64,000 nucleotides of DNA from Collybiopsis luxurians FD-317 M1 (Eukaryota > Basidiomycota > Agaricomycetes > Agaricales > Omphalotaceae): assembly GCA_000827265.1 (NCBI GenBank), contig KN834780.1:414221-478220 (forward strand). The letters run 5' to 3'. The position numbers and the translations under genes are program-made. A model generated the notes under the pieces. The model searched no databases. It was not told the origin of the DNA and worked only from the letters and a program-made list of their open reading frames with translations. Every line of letters starts with the position of its first letter. Within the stretch, counting starts at the first letter, position 1. Below are positions 46,484-57,241 of the stretch, piece after piece.

Positions 46484-48241
46484 TCAAGGAAAACCATATG
46501 TACGAGCAGAGAAGTGTAAGCACAGATAATATAGATGTAATAATGAGATAATATAATGAAGTGTGCCGAGCAACGAGTAGCGCTCCGTTACAGCTTCATT
46601 CCGATTATCACATTTCTTTTTCCACTCTTGCTCTTCCTTTTCCCTTCGCATCCTATCCTCCGTGACCTGTCGAAACCTCTTTTCACTTGCCAAATCATTC
46701 GAAAACTCAACTCTCTTGTTCCTCAGGCTGTCCACTTCAGTCAGCTCCTCCATCTTTACGAGGGAAGAACTGACAGGTTTAATGAAGATCGCAGACCCAA
46801 GTAAGCCCTCCAAAATGCTGTGTATTTCGTTTGCTGAGGGTCGAGTATGGGCATCCTGAGCCCAGCAACGATTGGTGAGATCCCAGAGGATTTCTGGATA
46901 CGAAATACTCTCGGGACGTGAAGGTCTTCCACCTTCATTCAAGCTGCTTATAACAGCAGCATCATTCCTAAGATCGCAAAACGGCAATTTTTTGGTCAAG
47001 ATCTATCATTAACAGAGTCAGTTCACGGATACAACGAAGACAGAGATATCAAACCTCAATAATTGTGCATCCAAAAGCATATACATCTTGAGACGTGTGT
47101 TTAGGAACAAGTGAACCTCTGTTAAATATATACTCCGGTGCTAACCAACGGGTAGAACCTTTGCAAGTACATGAAGAAGTTGTATGGGACCACGCCTGTG
47201 AGCTGGTAGTGACCACTGCTAATCCGAAGTCCGCCAGGCAGCAGCGAAGGTCATCATTAACCAGAATATTACCCTGGTCATAGGCATGCATTCAATAACA
47301 AAGTCAAACATGCCAGCACCACACGTACCCCTCGTATATCACCATGAATCACAGGGGGTTCTCTTGAATGTAGATAAAGTAAGCCGGCTGCAACTTCACA
47401 GAGCTACAAAACACCGTAATTATCACGACGACCGTAGAATAATCCTCTTTCACATACAACAGAAGATAGACTGTGATGTGGGTTCTGCTTCAAAAATGTA
47501 ATAATATCTTTATTTTTCATCCAGGGAGAGATAAGGCAAAATGACGGGGAAAAGAGTTCGCGTTCGACGCCAAGTAAGGGAAGAATGTTGGGATGTTTTA
47601 GTTGGCGCCAAATCAAGGCCTCATGGCAGAATTGCTGAAACAATAGAGGCAGCCTTCTATAACTAGATTTGAGAAAACACATACCTCACGAATCTCGGCG
47701 CGGGTATTTTCATCTGGCTCGACTATAAGCCGGAGGACTTTTAAACATACAGGCTTTCCATTCAAGCTTCCCCGCCATATGTCCTGTCGTAACTCATTAG
47801 TAAGGGCTTGCAGTAGTAGTGTGTACGTATGAGATAATGCTTACCGCGAACCCACCGCCTGCAACCGGATTCTGTCCCTCGCGCTTAATGCCGTTTATTA
47901 TGAGTGATGACGGTAGTATCTGAAACCTTCGCGTGAGATGACGAAGGAGGCTAAGATATTTTCTGCGATTCTGCGAACTATCTCGCCCAAAGTCCAGGTT
48001 CTATGACATAAGAAGCGACTTAGCATTCCCGTAGAGTAGTTGGTATCAGACTTGCCATTTGTAGGCTGTCGACCAGTCGCTGGGCCATTGGTAAATCGTT
48101 GTCAAGCCACTGAAATCGGAGCCTCCAATGCTGTTTGGAATCGTATTCCCGAAGTGCACGTTGGAGAAGGCTTTTGATAACGCTTCTATCAAACCAATCC
48201 GAGTCGAGATCTAGAGTTGTCGCCGTCGATGTCGAGTCCAT
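46484..48241 (-). CDS. Protein kinase, TKL/tyrosine-kinase-like (agaricomycete type)
   Basis: Predicted Ser/Thr or dual-specificity kinase. The model starts with an acidic DSDWFDRSVIKSLLQRAL segment, then a 55-nt GC-AG intron (48001-48055) leading to NLDFGRDSSQNRRKYLSLL. Kinase landmarks: glycine loop NPVAGGGFADIW, Lys in VCLKVLR, QLKHPNILPLLGV, catalytic loop HGDIRG..NILV (HGD in place of HRD), DFGLAV, and APEYIF. DVYAFGCTIIE and the helical C-lobe NRCWAQDAHTRPSANEI follow. A basic coiled coil (EKRFRQVTEDRMRREKEEQE) and a hydrophobic tail end it. Lys, catalytic Asp and DFG are present, so activity is possible. The splice between HGDIRG and NILV is ambiguous: GTACGT gives the wrong phase, while GTGTGG keeps frame with two extra residues. 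Dispersed repeats flank the gene on both sides. Confidence 0.8.
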
Positions 48242-48945
48242 TTCAACCCAGGTGGCTGTTACGCTTCCAGGAACACGGAATATAAATGTAGTATTCTAAC
48301 CCTTAAATAGCGAGTGAGATCATAAACAGCAGTGACTGCCTCACGTTGGCCTCATGTCTTGCCCGGGTTAGTCACCAAGGCCGGCTTCCTCTGCCACGCG
48401 ACTCTACTATCACAAAATTAAGATAGCAAGTACGCATCAATTACTCCAAAAGTTTTGCGATCATTATGCCTGAACCGATACGATACTTGGGGACCAAGAA
48501 CTGATACTCGCCAGGCGGAACAACTTTCGAGGAACGGCTACCCGATCCTGGATTCTCCTTCCCTTCCCAACCACGAGCATATAAAATGGACGAGAAGTCG
48601 TCGAACATCCTACACCTTGCTGGTCGAGATTAATCTATTTCCTTGAGCCGGGGAAAAGTATAAGGATCGATTGAGGTATTTGCACAACTTCGCATCTATG
48701 CGGTGCCATTTGGAAGAACTCATGTCCCGAGGGAATGGGTACACTCGTGAGTCGTCAATATGGAACACCGTACCCTTTTGAGGCTATGAAGACTCCTTGA
48801 AGAGAATCTCTATGGATCGGATGTCCCACCTGAGTGTTGTCTTCCCGGCTCGACAAAGATTTGTTGAATTTCGAGGCTCTGATGATATGATACAATAAAG
48901 TACATTTCATGGCACACATTTACTTTACTTTACTTTGCTTCCTGC
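48242..48945. other. Intergenic, kinase promoter side and repeat copy
   Basis: Holds repeat copy 2 (48643-48744). Otherwise nothing recognised. Confidence 0.4.
48643..48744. repeat. Dispersed direct repeat, copy 2 (about 100 bp)
   Basis: Direct-orientation match to 45631-45732, including TATAAGGATCGATTGAGGTA. Together the two copies bracket the kinase gene. Confidence 0.75.
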
Positions 48946-50693
48946 CTACTTCCAAGGATCAAAGAGAACTTTGCCCACTTCACCCTTCTCAAACGCACGG
49001 TACATCTCCGTCGCCTGTCCAATATCCACTACACGATCGATAAGACTACTTTCCGTACCCACTTGGCCAAAGACGTCTTGACGTTTTACTGTTTTATATG
49101 GAAAGTACGGTGCCGTTAGATACTGCAGAGGAAAGGGGAAAGAAAAACACAAACCTAACAACTCAAACGCCATAGGGAACATCGCCCTCGCAGGACATCG
49201 TCCAAAATCAAGCGAGATATTCTTATCATACAACTGTTGCCCAGTATACGGAACCCCCTTGGGTGCATGCACACCTACAGAGGTAATCACCCCAAACGCA
49301 CGAACAAGCTCGTACGCCAGCGACAGCGCGCTATGATTCCCCACCACCTCCAAAACGGACGTACACCCGATCCCCCCGGTCCACGTCTGCACTGCCTGCT
49401 TAGCCTCGTCGGGCCCCAGCACGACAAAGTTCCCGTGTGGGCCTTTCCCGTCGGATCCGATGGCCGCGTAGACTTTTTTGGCTTTTTCCCTTCGGCTTTC
49501 GTTGAGATCGATCGCGATGATCCGGTAGGGGAGGCCTCTTTGGGCTAGGGCGTCGAGGAGGGCTACGGACGCGCAGATGCCTACGGGGCCCAAGCCGATA
49601 ATGGCGATGGTGAGCATTCGGTCGTCGGCGGTGAGAGTGCTGGTGTTGGGGGAGGTATCCGAAGGAGCAGCGACGTGGCTCTGATTTGGATCCGAAATCA
49701 GACTAGCAGGCCATGTTAACCCTTTGAGCATCGGCTGCATCTTGGGATGCGAGAGGAGCTGCGTGGCGGCGAATACGCCTGTGGGGAGGATGTCCGATAA
49801 GAGGAGGAGGGAGCTGTCTGCGATTTTGGAGAGCAGAGCGGAGACGTCGAGGTTTGTGCTGGAGGTGCTGAGGGCGCTGGACCACGATGCGGGGGAGCTG
49901 AGGTTGTACAGGGTTCCACCGGCTTTGGGGACGCGGACGTATTGGGCTTGACCGCCGTCGAGTTTGGGGCTGCCGAAGAGGGCTCCGAAGGGACAGCGTC
50001 CGGTGTAACCAACTCGACAAACGCTGGTATGGAGCGTATAGTGGTTGGCTTCATTCGTTGGGGGGGGTACTGAAAGACTCACTGGCATTCTCCGCAGTTG
50101 ACAGTGAATGGGGCGACTACTTTGTCGCCCACGTTGAGTGTCGCGTAAAGACCTGGTCTTCCGCTTGTAGATTGGGCGGCATTCGGGCCATAGTTGGCGC
50201 CTAGTTTCACGACCTCTCTGCATGCGGTCAGTGATGGTTCATGGATTCAAAAAAGAGCGAAAGAACGTACCCCATGAACTCATGTCCGGAAATGTGACTT
50301 GAAAGTTGAGTGAAATAGTTAGCTTACATTCTATAGTGGGACTGGAGAGGAGATAAGTACGTACATCTTGGGTACAGCTATCTGTCCCCGATAAACGTGG
50401 AGGTCACTTCCTGTGTGATCATACAGAGGATGAATGAAGTTCCACAAAGAACGGCTGCGGAGGACTTGCCACAGAGCCCGGCAAGCTGTTACATAAAGTC
50501 ATAATCGATATCAGGGATAAGAAAGTAGACCAACGTACGGTCACTTTGACGATAGCATCGTCCGGTTCTTCAATTCTGTTCAAGAATTGGATTTACCATT
50601 TATCTGACTGGAAGAAACATATACGTACTCTGGTACAGGCACACTCTCGACCCGGATATCAAACGAAGGAGGATGCCATCTCGCAGCCAGCAT
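48946..50693 (-). CDS. Zinc-dependent alcohol dehydrogenase family protein (MDR)
   Basis: Medium-chain dehydrogenase/reductase using zinc and NAD(P). The ATG at 50693 gives MLAARWHPPSFDIRVESVPV. After small exons come GLCGSDLHVYRGQ (catalytic-zinc Cys), ISGHEFMGEVVKLG (GHE), and VGDKVVAPFTVNCGEC with CRVGYTGRC. These last two hold the four structural-zinc cysteines. A Rossmann fold follows with IIGLGPVGICASVAL and a VLEVVGNHSAL segment. The last exon is KRQDVFGQVGTESSLIDRVV..VGKVLFDPWK. A Ser/Thr-rich insert (about genome 49640-49860) lengthens the middle compared with typical ADH. The intron at 50411-50469 is GC-AG (GCAAGT donor). The nearest known relatives are formaldehyde-dehydrogenase-like or sorbitol-dehydrogenase-like MDRs; the substrate is unknown. 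Confidence 0.88.
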
Positions 50694-50989
50694 GGAGGAC
50701 ATTTCCAAAAAGTTAGGGAAGAACGAAATAACCAAAAGCTTCCCTTATATCATCCTCTCCGTCTCTGTGAGACTGTAAAATGTCCGGTGACTTGTAGGGC
50801 CGCCTGAAGAAACCGGAAAATGAAATGATGATGATCACGAGTAGTGGCAGACGCGTCGTGGGCGCTTAATTGTTAATCAGTCATACAACCAATTCAAACC
50901 CTCCGCTTTGTGATCACCGCCTTTTGTTCTCCAGAGACCATCACCACCACCACCGACGACGTTCATCGGCCCTGTCCTCTCTCTCTCAA
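50694..50989. promoter_or_regulatory. Divergent promoter region, ADH / STYX-like gene
   Basis: About 296 bp separate the two ATGs, so both genes must share this interval. A CACCAC-rich stretch and a pyrimidine tract (CCTCTCTCTCTC) precede the STYX-like ATG. No specific factor site is claimed. Confidence 0.45.
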
Positions 50990-52178
50990 ATGTTTGGCTC
51001 AGATCTCTCCGACGAGCAACTGAAAACCGTCATTCAAGGTCCTGGAGATGTAGAATGGAAGCAAGTACCTAATATTATTTTCGGTTTCAGCCCAGTGTCT
51101 AACTGACCAGCGAACTTAGATACGAAATGCGTAGAGAATGTCAAGAAATCCTCCCAGGTCTACTCCTAGGTCCCTTTGTCGCTTCGAAATCGCTGGACAC
51201 GCTCAGAAACCTCAATATCTCACATATGCAAGTATTTCTTTGTTGCTTCGTATCGCTACTTTAGGGTAACCAATAGATTTGCGGAACGAATAGCGTGTGT
51301 ATACGAGACCAGAAGGAGGCGTTTTCGGTTAAACCAAGATTTCCGGATCAGTTTGTGTATTTGGTTCTGGACGTCGAGGATAACGAGGAGCAGAATCTGA
51401 TCAGGCTGTTCCCTTCGTGCGTATCCTCTTGTCTCAACGCGGATTTACCGAATCTCATGTTATGTATGTCCCAATCATACAGAGCAAAAGCATTCATAGA
51501 TTCGGCCATTGCGAACGGTGGCCGAGTACTCGTGCACTGTAACGGTACGCGCCCTCACTGAAGGGAATACTTTAACAATTCTAGAACTGCACAGCTCATC
51601 GCTCTCTCCTCCCTGCTCCGGTTGTTTACGCTTACCAGGGGGAATCAGTCTTTCACCAGCCTTTGTCGTAATGTTTGTCATGCAACACTACGGTCTATCA
51701 TGGGAGGACGCCCTGCACATGGTTCAAAACCGCCGGTACTGTATATCGCCCAACGGCGGATTCCTTACGCAAATTAAGGTACGATAGCACTATATTCCCT
51801 ATCCCGTTCCCTATCCGTTTCTCATCAACTCTAATCTATGAATAACACATCACAATAAAACACATATTCACCCATTTCATCCGCCTTTGGATCATTCTGG
51901 ATCCCTAGGAATACGAAGCTATATACAGAGCGAACAGGGCCGTGGCGTCGTACCCCGAAATGCCCCGGAATGTGTCGCGGAGAAAGCGGGAGGACGATGA
52001 GGATGGGGACGACAGGTACGATGTCGTCCGCTTTGCTTTTGCTTTTGTCTCGTTATTCAACCTCCCCCACCCTACCAGAGACGACGACCGCAAACGACCG
52101 TTGGTCGATCATACCGCCACACCCTTCCAGCCAATGATGTCAATCCCAGTGGACGACCCATACGCTATGGAAACATAG
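50990..52178 (+). CDS. STYX-like dual-specificity pseudophosphatase
   Basis: DSP-fold protein resembling STYX, a catalytically dead phosphatase that binds phosphoproteins. Seven exons: 50990-51060, 51120-51227, 51294-51416, 51483-51544, 51639-51778, 51909-52015 and 52079-52178, giving 236 residues. Core: ECQEILPGLLLGPFVASKSL, VCIRDQKEAF, VYLVLDVEDNEEQNLIRLFP, and the P-loop region VLVHCNGGISLSPAF. ALHMVQNRRYCISPN and GGFLTQIKEYEAIYRANRA follow. In the HCx5R signature the Cys is kept but the Arg that binds phosphate is Leu. Introns 1 and 2 have GC donors (GCAAGT); the nearby GT alternatives lead at once to stops. The tail is acidic then Pro-rich and probably disordered. Confidence 0.88.
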
Positions 52179-52374
52179 CGCCCCAAGCCGAACCCCTGTA
52201 TTTTGTTCCCTACGCTGCTTCCCCTTGCTCGCCGCTTGTCATGTATATTTATATAGCGCATGCATTACCCACTATATCTACATCTCACTCCCCCGCCCCC
52301 CCGCATCATTCATTTCCATTCCCCGACTCTTACCTGCCATACCCCCCTCTCCCTTCCGCAACATTACAGCGATT
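52179..52374. other. Short convergent 3' region
   Basis: Pyrimidine-rich. A (TG/TATG)n microsatellite-like tract begins nearby at about 52424-52451 inside the predicted 3' end of the next gene. No further feature seen. Confidence 0.4.
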
Positions 52375-53899
52375 TCAGTTTCGCCTTTTCCTTCTCTTGC
52401 AGAACGCGCTTTGCATGTACATCTGTGTATGTATGTGTGTATGTGTGTGTGTTTTTTGGTATCGTACATTAGCATCTCTGTCCCAACTAGTGAATAAGAA
52501 TTGAATTCTCAAATACTCGCCTTTTCGTTTGACAAAAGCCTCGACGGATATTCCAGCAAAGACGACTCCGGCGCCGAGCCATTGGCCGGGTGTGAGTTGG
52601 TGGTTGTAGACGATGACGGAGAGGAGCATGGTGAACATTTTTCGTGTTAGGGTGATCGTTCTGCGATGAAAGGATGGGTGAGATTGACGAAACGAAATCC
52701 CTTGGGGAACAAGGAGTAACAGTAGAGTACTCACACTAAGGTCAACGACCCGAAATGCTGCAACGTCTCGAAAATGAACAATTGCCCCAACGCCCCCGTC
52801 ACACTAAACTCCACCAAGGGCGACACCACCCCCGGATGTTCCCTAACAAAATTCAACGCAGCCAACAACTCTGATGTCCCATTCCCGCTGGGTAGGAGGA
52901 CGGGGATGGATGGTAAGGGGAGGGCCATGAGTGTGAATGAGATGAGGGTACACATGAGGTTGATCCAGAGCATCATTTGTTGCCCGGATACTTTGTATCT
53001 TGAAAAAATCTCGTCTTGGGTAGAGTTGATGGCGCCGTCGAGGGCGAGGTTGATGAGGAGGTACGCGGTGCCGATGAGGGATGCGTAGGGGCCTCCAGAA
53101 GAAGCGGAGGAAGCGGATTTTTTTCCATGTTTCTGGCTATCCGAACCGAATCCCATAAAAATAGTGATGCCTGTGGTGACCATGGCCACGACGAGGTATT
53201 TGTGAGGTGCGAAGCGACGGCGGTAGAGGAGGACGTTCATGATCATGACTGGGACGAGTTTGCATGATTTTCCGAGGACCATGGCGGGGTAGGAGATGTA
53301 TGAGAGGGCGGCGAAGCCAAAGGGGGCTGCGAAAGTGATAAAGGTGGCGCATTGGGCGTAGCCTAGGAGGAGAGATTTGGAGGAGAAGCGGGTGTCGGGT
53401 TTGTGTTTGGCGGATCCGTTGGTGTGGGCTTTACCGTTGCCGTTCTGGGTCTGGGACACGGAAGAGGAGGATGGGGATTGCTTGTCATCGTGGAATCCGA
53501 GGGCCTGTTTGAATGTCTCTTCGGGTTTCTTGCGGATGAGGATGTATGTTAATGCTGATATGGAGCTAAGAAAGCTTTGGCAAGTGCCCAGGAAGAGGGC
53601 AGAACGGAATTTATCGGACGATTTGCCATCTATAGATTGGAATGGTACGGATACTGCGAAGAACGTTGACTTGAGTTGTGGATAGAAAGAAAGAAGGGAG
53701 GATGGCATACATCGTTCTTGGGCTATGGCCCACCACTTTCAACAGTAATATATAAGCTTGATGAATTACACGAAAAAAATAAAAAGCGGCGTACCAGAAA
53801 CATAGAATAGACTCCAGCGACGCAGAATATTAACCTGGCGCGTCTTCAGAGACTGCGATTCATGAGATATGAATAGTTCGAATACCTGATAAAAGACAT
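52375..53899 (-). CDS. HUT1: Nucleotide-sugar transporter, HUT1/SLC35B1-like
   Basis: ER multi-pass transporter of the UAA family; yeast Hut1 is linked to UDP-galactose or nucleotide exchange in the ER. Exons: 53886-53899 (14 nt), 53795-53834, 53711-53735, from 53653 to about 52735, and a last exon from about 52662. This joins [42 protein letters not shown]. Then come [20 protein letters not shown], a Ser/Asn-rich loop, [34 protein letters not shown] and [18 protein letters not shown]. The second half has [56 protein letters not shown] and [20 protein letters not shown]. After VKRK the frame runs through simple repeats to a stop at 52375. The true end may be an additional short spliced exon, so the last about 50 residues are doubtful. 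Confidence 0.85.
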
Positions 53900-55100
53900 T
53901 GTGACCAAAGACTAGAGAATGAAGAATCCGGTAGGACGAGATGAGAGAAGAAAGGTAAGATGCCAATTTGGGCGGTTACACGTCCTGCGACGTGTCGTGT
54001 CGAAGCGTAACGCGGGCACCGCGCCGGACCGACCGTAAGCGTCGAGTTCATATCAGCCCAGCGCTAATCGTGTGGCAATGCCAACTTTCGGGTGTGCTCT
54101 TGACTTGAAGCTAGTCGAATCGAAGTCGAATATGCTGACATGTAGCGATTCATCCATGTATTCATCTATCTACTGACCTGGCTACAAGGTCGTAGTATTT
54201 GTTATCAGAGTGGCTGCTCTCAAAATCGCAATACATATTATATTCTCAAATGAGTATTCAGGCTGATGATCACACTCTAGAAAGCTGTTCGTATCACAGC
54301 ACTCACCGTTTATAAATAAAAGGTGTTCTGAGAGCCCTTACCTTGCGGGTGATCTGACTTCCCCCATTACAAGGCGGGAATATCTTACGCGTTCTTTCCT
54401 CTTCCCCTCCTTTCCTCTTCACTTCGTGAACACTGAACACTCTTAAGTTTGGGAGTCACTGGTAACGGATATCGGAGCTCTTCAGGATACACTCGTACGT
54501 TCTCTAATAGTATGCAATTCACATTTGTACTTACTGCTTTGGCCTCGTAGAAACTTGTGGTTACTGGGGGAACGGTTGAAACTGCGAGAGGAGTCAGCAT
54601 GATTGATTTCAAATGTAAGTGCTTTCTGCATCTGCATACGACACATCCTCATTCGTTCATTCAGTTGTCTTCCGCTCCGCTCACTTCAGTCAAAAAGATG
54701 ACCCTTACCACTGGTAAGTCGTACCAATACGTCTTGATGCTCTGCCCCATGCTGATACATGATGTACTTAGGTTGACGCATTGGCTTTCCAAAGTACTCC
54801 TCTTTGTCTCAATCATTTACCACAAGATGATTAACGCTGGCTCAGCGACCCGGTATGCGGAAGAAGGTTTCCGAGAGCATTACATATGGAGAAGGCAATG
54901 AGCTCGTACATAGTAAGGTAGCGTTCATGTCCAGCATTGGTGAATCGTTTTAACACTTCCTTGCCACCGTAAACAAGACAAACTCTATTCACAAGAATAT
55001 GACATCTATTATTGCGAGAAATTCCTAAGAGTACGTTCCGAAGCGGTTATCACCGCAAGATGTAATTTATACGGTGGCCTCGCAGATATATAAGCGCAAT
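53900..55100. other. Intergenic, no gene recognised
   Basis: Several short ORFs (54557-54901 plus, 54385-54612 minus) without motifs. Confidence 0.4.
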
Positions 55101-55975
55101 ATGGATCCCAAATACGGACTAGGTTCCTTACAAATCAGGTTTGTATCAATCTCTGCATCCGCGTTTTTCTCGCTTCATTTTAGAGATTGACGGTTATATG
55201 GAGGGTTATAACACGCCTGGGCCGTAACAAAGATATCCTGAAGGAACTTGTACTCGAAGCTCAATGCGAGTATGAAAAGGATATTGGACATCGTGTTCAC
55301 ATATCTATGGCGGACGGCAAACATGTCATAGCGGATCAAGCGAAAGATTCTTTCTCTTCTTCCTGGGACTCAGCGACAATCAATATGCAGCCCAGGTGGC
55401 AAGAGTGGCGTTCTAACTCTGTTGGTACAGAAGATCTTGAACGTCGCCGGAGTGAAGATCCCATAGATCTTCCAGCAAAGTGAGTTTTACTTACTCCAAC
55501 TTTCGCGGGATAATTTTACAGCATAAATTTCAGGGATCCGCCGCATTTATTTAATTCGAGCAAGAATTTCAGCATCAACGATGGTCATTTCAATGCCATT
55601 GGCGGTGATATGAATTCGAGCACCTATAATAACGAATCTAGCACATTGATCTTCAATCAGTGCATATTTTCTAATGGTAATCCCACTAACTTGAAGAACG
55701 CTTCATCAGAATCTGCTTCCTCGAATCATACTCCTTCCTCACCCCATTCTCCCGACCCTCCCAGTGCCCGTACCACACCTCCTACTTACTCCCACCCAAA
55801 ACGTCGATCTCGATGGTCAACTACCACCTTCATCCCAGTGTACTATCATTACGTCCAGCCAATTGTAATGTATCCAATGCACTGGATAAGCTCTTATTGC
55901 GTCCCAATGGTTGCCAATTGGTTCAATTGGTCGCCCGCTCCCTGGGGATGCTGGAGCTATCCTGCACCTGCTTAG
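55101..55975 (+). CDS. Hypothetical protein with BCS1-N-like start
   Basis: Not firmly recognised. Exon 1 from ATG 55101 (MDPKYGLGSLQI) joins across GTTTGT..TTTAGAG to VIWRVITRLGRNKDILKELV, LEAQCEYEKDIGHRVHISMAD. This resembles the N-terminal domain that precedes the AAA module in BCS1 proteins (LxxLVLEAKxEYE...HRxxIxxAD). No AAA motifs follow. An intron after IDLPAK (GTGAG..TTTCAG) leads to FNSSKNFSINDGHFNAIGGD, N/S-rich text, a Pro/Ser/Thr-rich linker and an aromatic tail (YHYVQPIVMYPMHWISSY, NWFNWSPAPWGCWSYPAPA). The SKNFSI.DGHFNAIGGD phrase is like leader segments seen before NTPase domains in agaricomycete NLR-type proteins. It may be a truncated or rearranged gene. Confidence 0.45.
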
Positions 55976-56227
55976 ATTGGTGGGCAATTCATCGTTCATA
56001 GGAAAGTGGAGCGGGAAGACGCGATAAATAAGATGGACAGATCGACTCACACTTCCATCCTCCATTATGCCGTGCAGAATTCACAACACATGTTCCCTCC
56101 TCTGCATGGTTATTCGTGCCCGACTCGACCAGGATGCCTAAGAAAGATGAAGGTGCCTCTAAATTCCAATCTTACCGTGTTCGGAGTAGTTGTTTTCTTT
56201 TTCTGTCTGTATGCTTCCGCGTCGGCC

Positions 56228-56690
56228 ACGGTTTCCTTCGTTGTCACGATCGGTTATGAACGTTCCGCAGTTTTTTGCCCGGGAAAAAAACAAGAAAGAA
56301 CAAAAAAAAATTGTTTCCTTCTTATCCCTTCCACCTCTCTTTTTCTGTTCCGCGTTGATAACAGTTTCTTCGTTGTCACGATTGGTTATGAACGTTCCGC
56401 AGTTTTTTGCCCAGAAAAAAAAAAAAAAAAAAAGAACAAGAAAGAACAAAAAAAAATTTGTTTCCTTTTTATCGCTTCCACCCCTCTTTTTCTGTTCCGC
56501 GTTGATAACGGTTTCTTTCATTATCACGATCGGTTTTCAGTACAGATAAATCTCGCCAAACATCTATCATCTATCATTACCTGGTTCGATCGAGTTTCTC
56601 CCTTCCACCTCCGAGTCTTCTTCTCTTCCGCGTTGATAATGGTTTCTTTCAATATCACGATTGGTTTTCAGTACAGATAATCTTGTCAAG
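56228..56690 (+). repeat. AT-rich degenerate tandem repeat, about four units
   Basis: A unit containing GTTTC.TTC.TT.TCACGAT, GGTTATGAACGTTCCGCAGT, TTTTGCCC plus an A-tract, then TTCCACC and TTCTGTTCCGCGTTGATAA occurs twice nearly intact (from about 56229 and about 56363). It occurs twice in shortened form (about 56510 and about 56640), where TTTTCAGTACAGATAA replaces the middle. Poly-A tracts of 9-20 bases sit inside the first two units. ORFs here are low complexity and not accepted as genes. Confidence 0.75.
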
Positions 56691-57241
56691 ATATATAGTT
56701 GTAACTCCGTCACAGTTAAACTACTATTGAATGGTGAACCTAACCGCAAGGCAGTAGTGTTTGAGTCAGCAAGGCACGAGTAGTTGCCACGCGGCTTGGT
56801 TTATTTTCAACGGCAGGGCCTGATCTGGAAGTCAGATTTTAAATAAAATGTTAAACTCAGTTACATTCATTAAGTATATTGTACATGTTAGAGTGAATTT
56901 GCAAGGACTACACTTTGGTCAATTTGACATGCTCTCCATAGAAATTTCCAATATAACTGCTTGATGGCCAATGGCCATTGCCAAAACTGGTGAAAATAAG
57001 ACTGGACCTGATTCAGTTCAGTTCAGAGGTGTCCATGATGCATGACTGAACTTTCATTTGAATTACAAACTTACAGTAAGTATACTGTAGTACACCACAT
57101 ACCGTGTAGGACATGTTATGGATATTACACATTTGATTCAATCTGCAAGTCAGAAGCCCGAAGTTGTAGTCAGAGCTTGAAGACAGAACTACAGGTAAGT
57201 CCTCCCTCGACCCGCAGAAAATTTAGGTATTGTGACCGACA
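56691..57241. other. Intergenic, nothing recognised
   Basis: No gene or repeat recognised. Confidence 0.4.

Noticed and set aside
56006..56680. 224-codon plus-strand ORF in the AT-rich tandem repeat
   Set aside because: The reading consists of repeat units and poly-Lys from A-tracts; the opposite strand is equally open.
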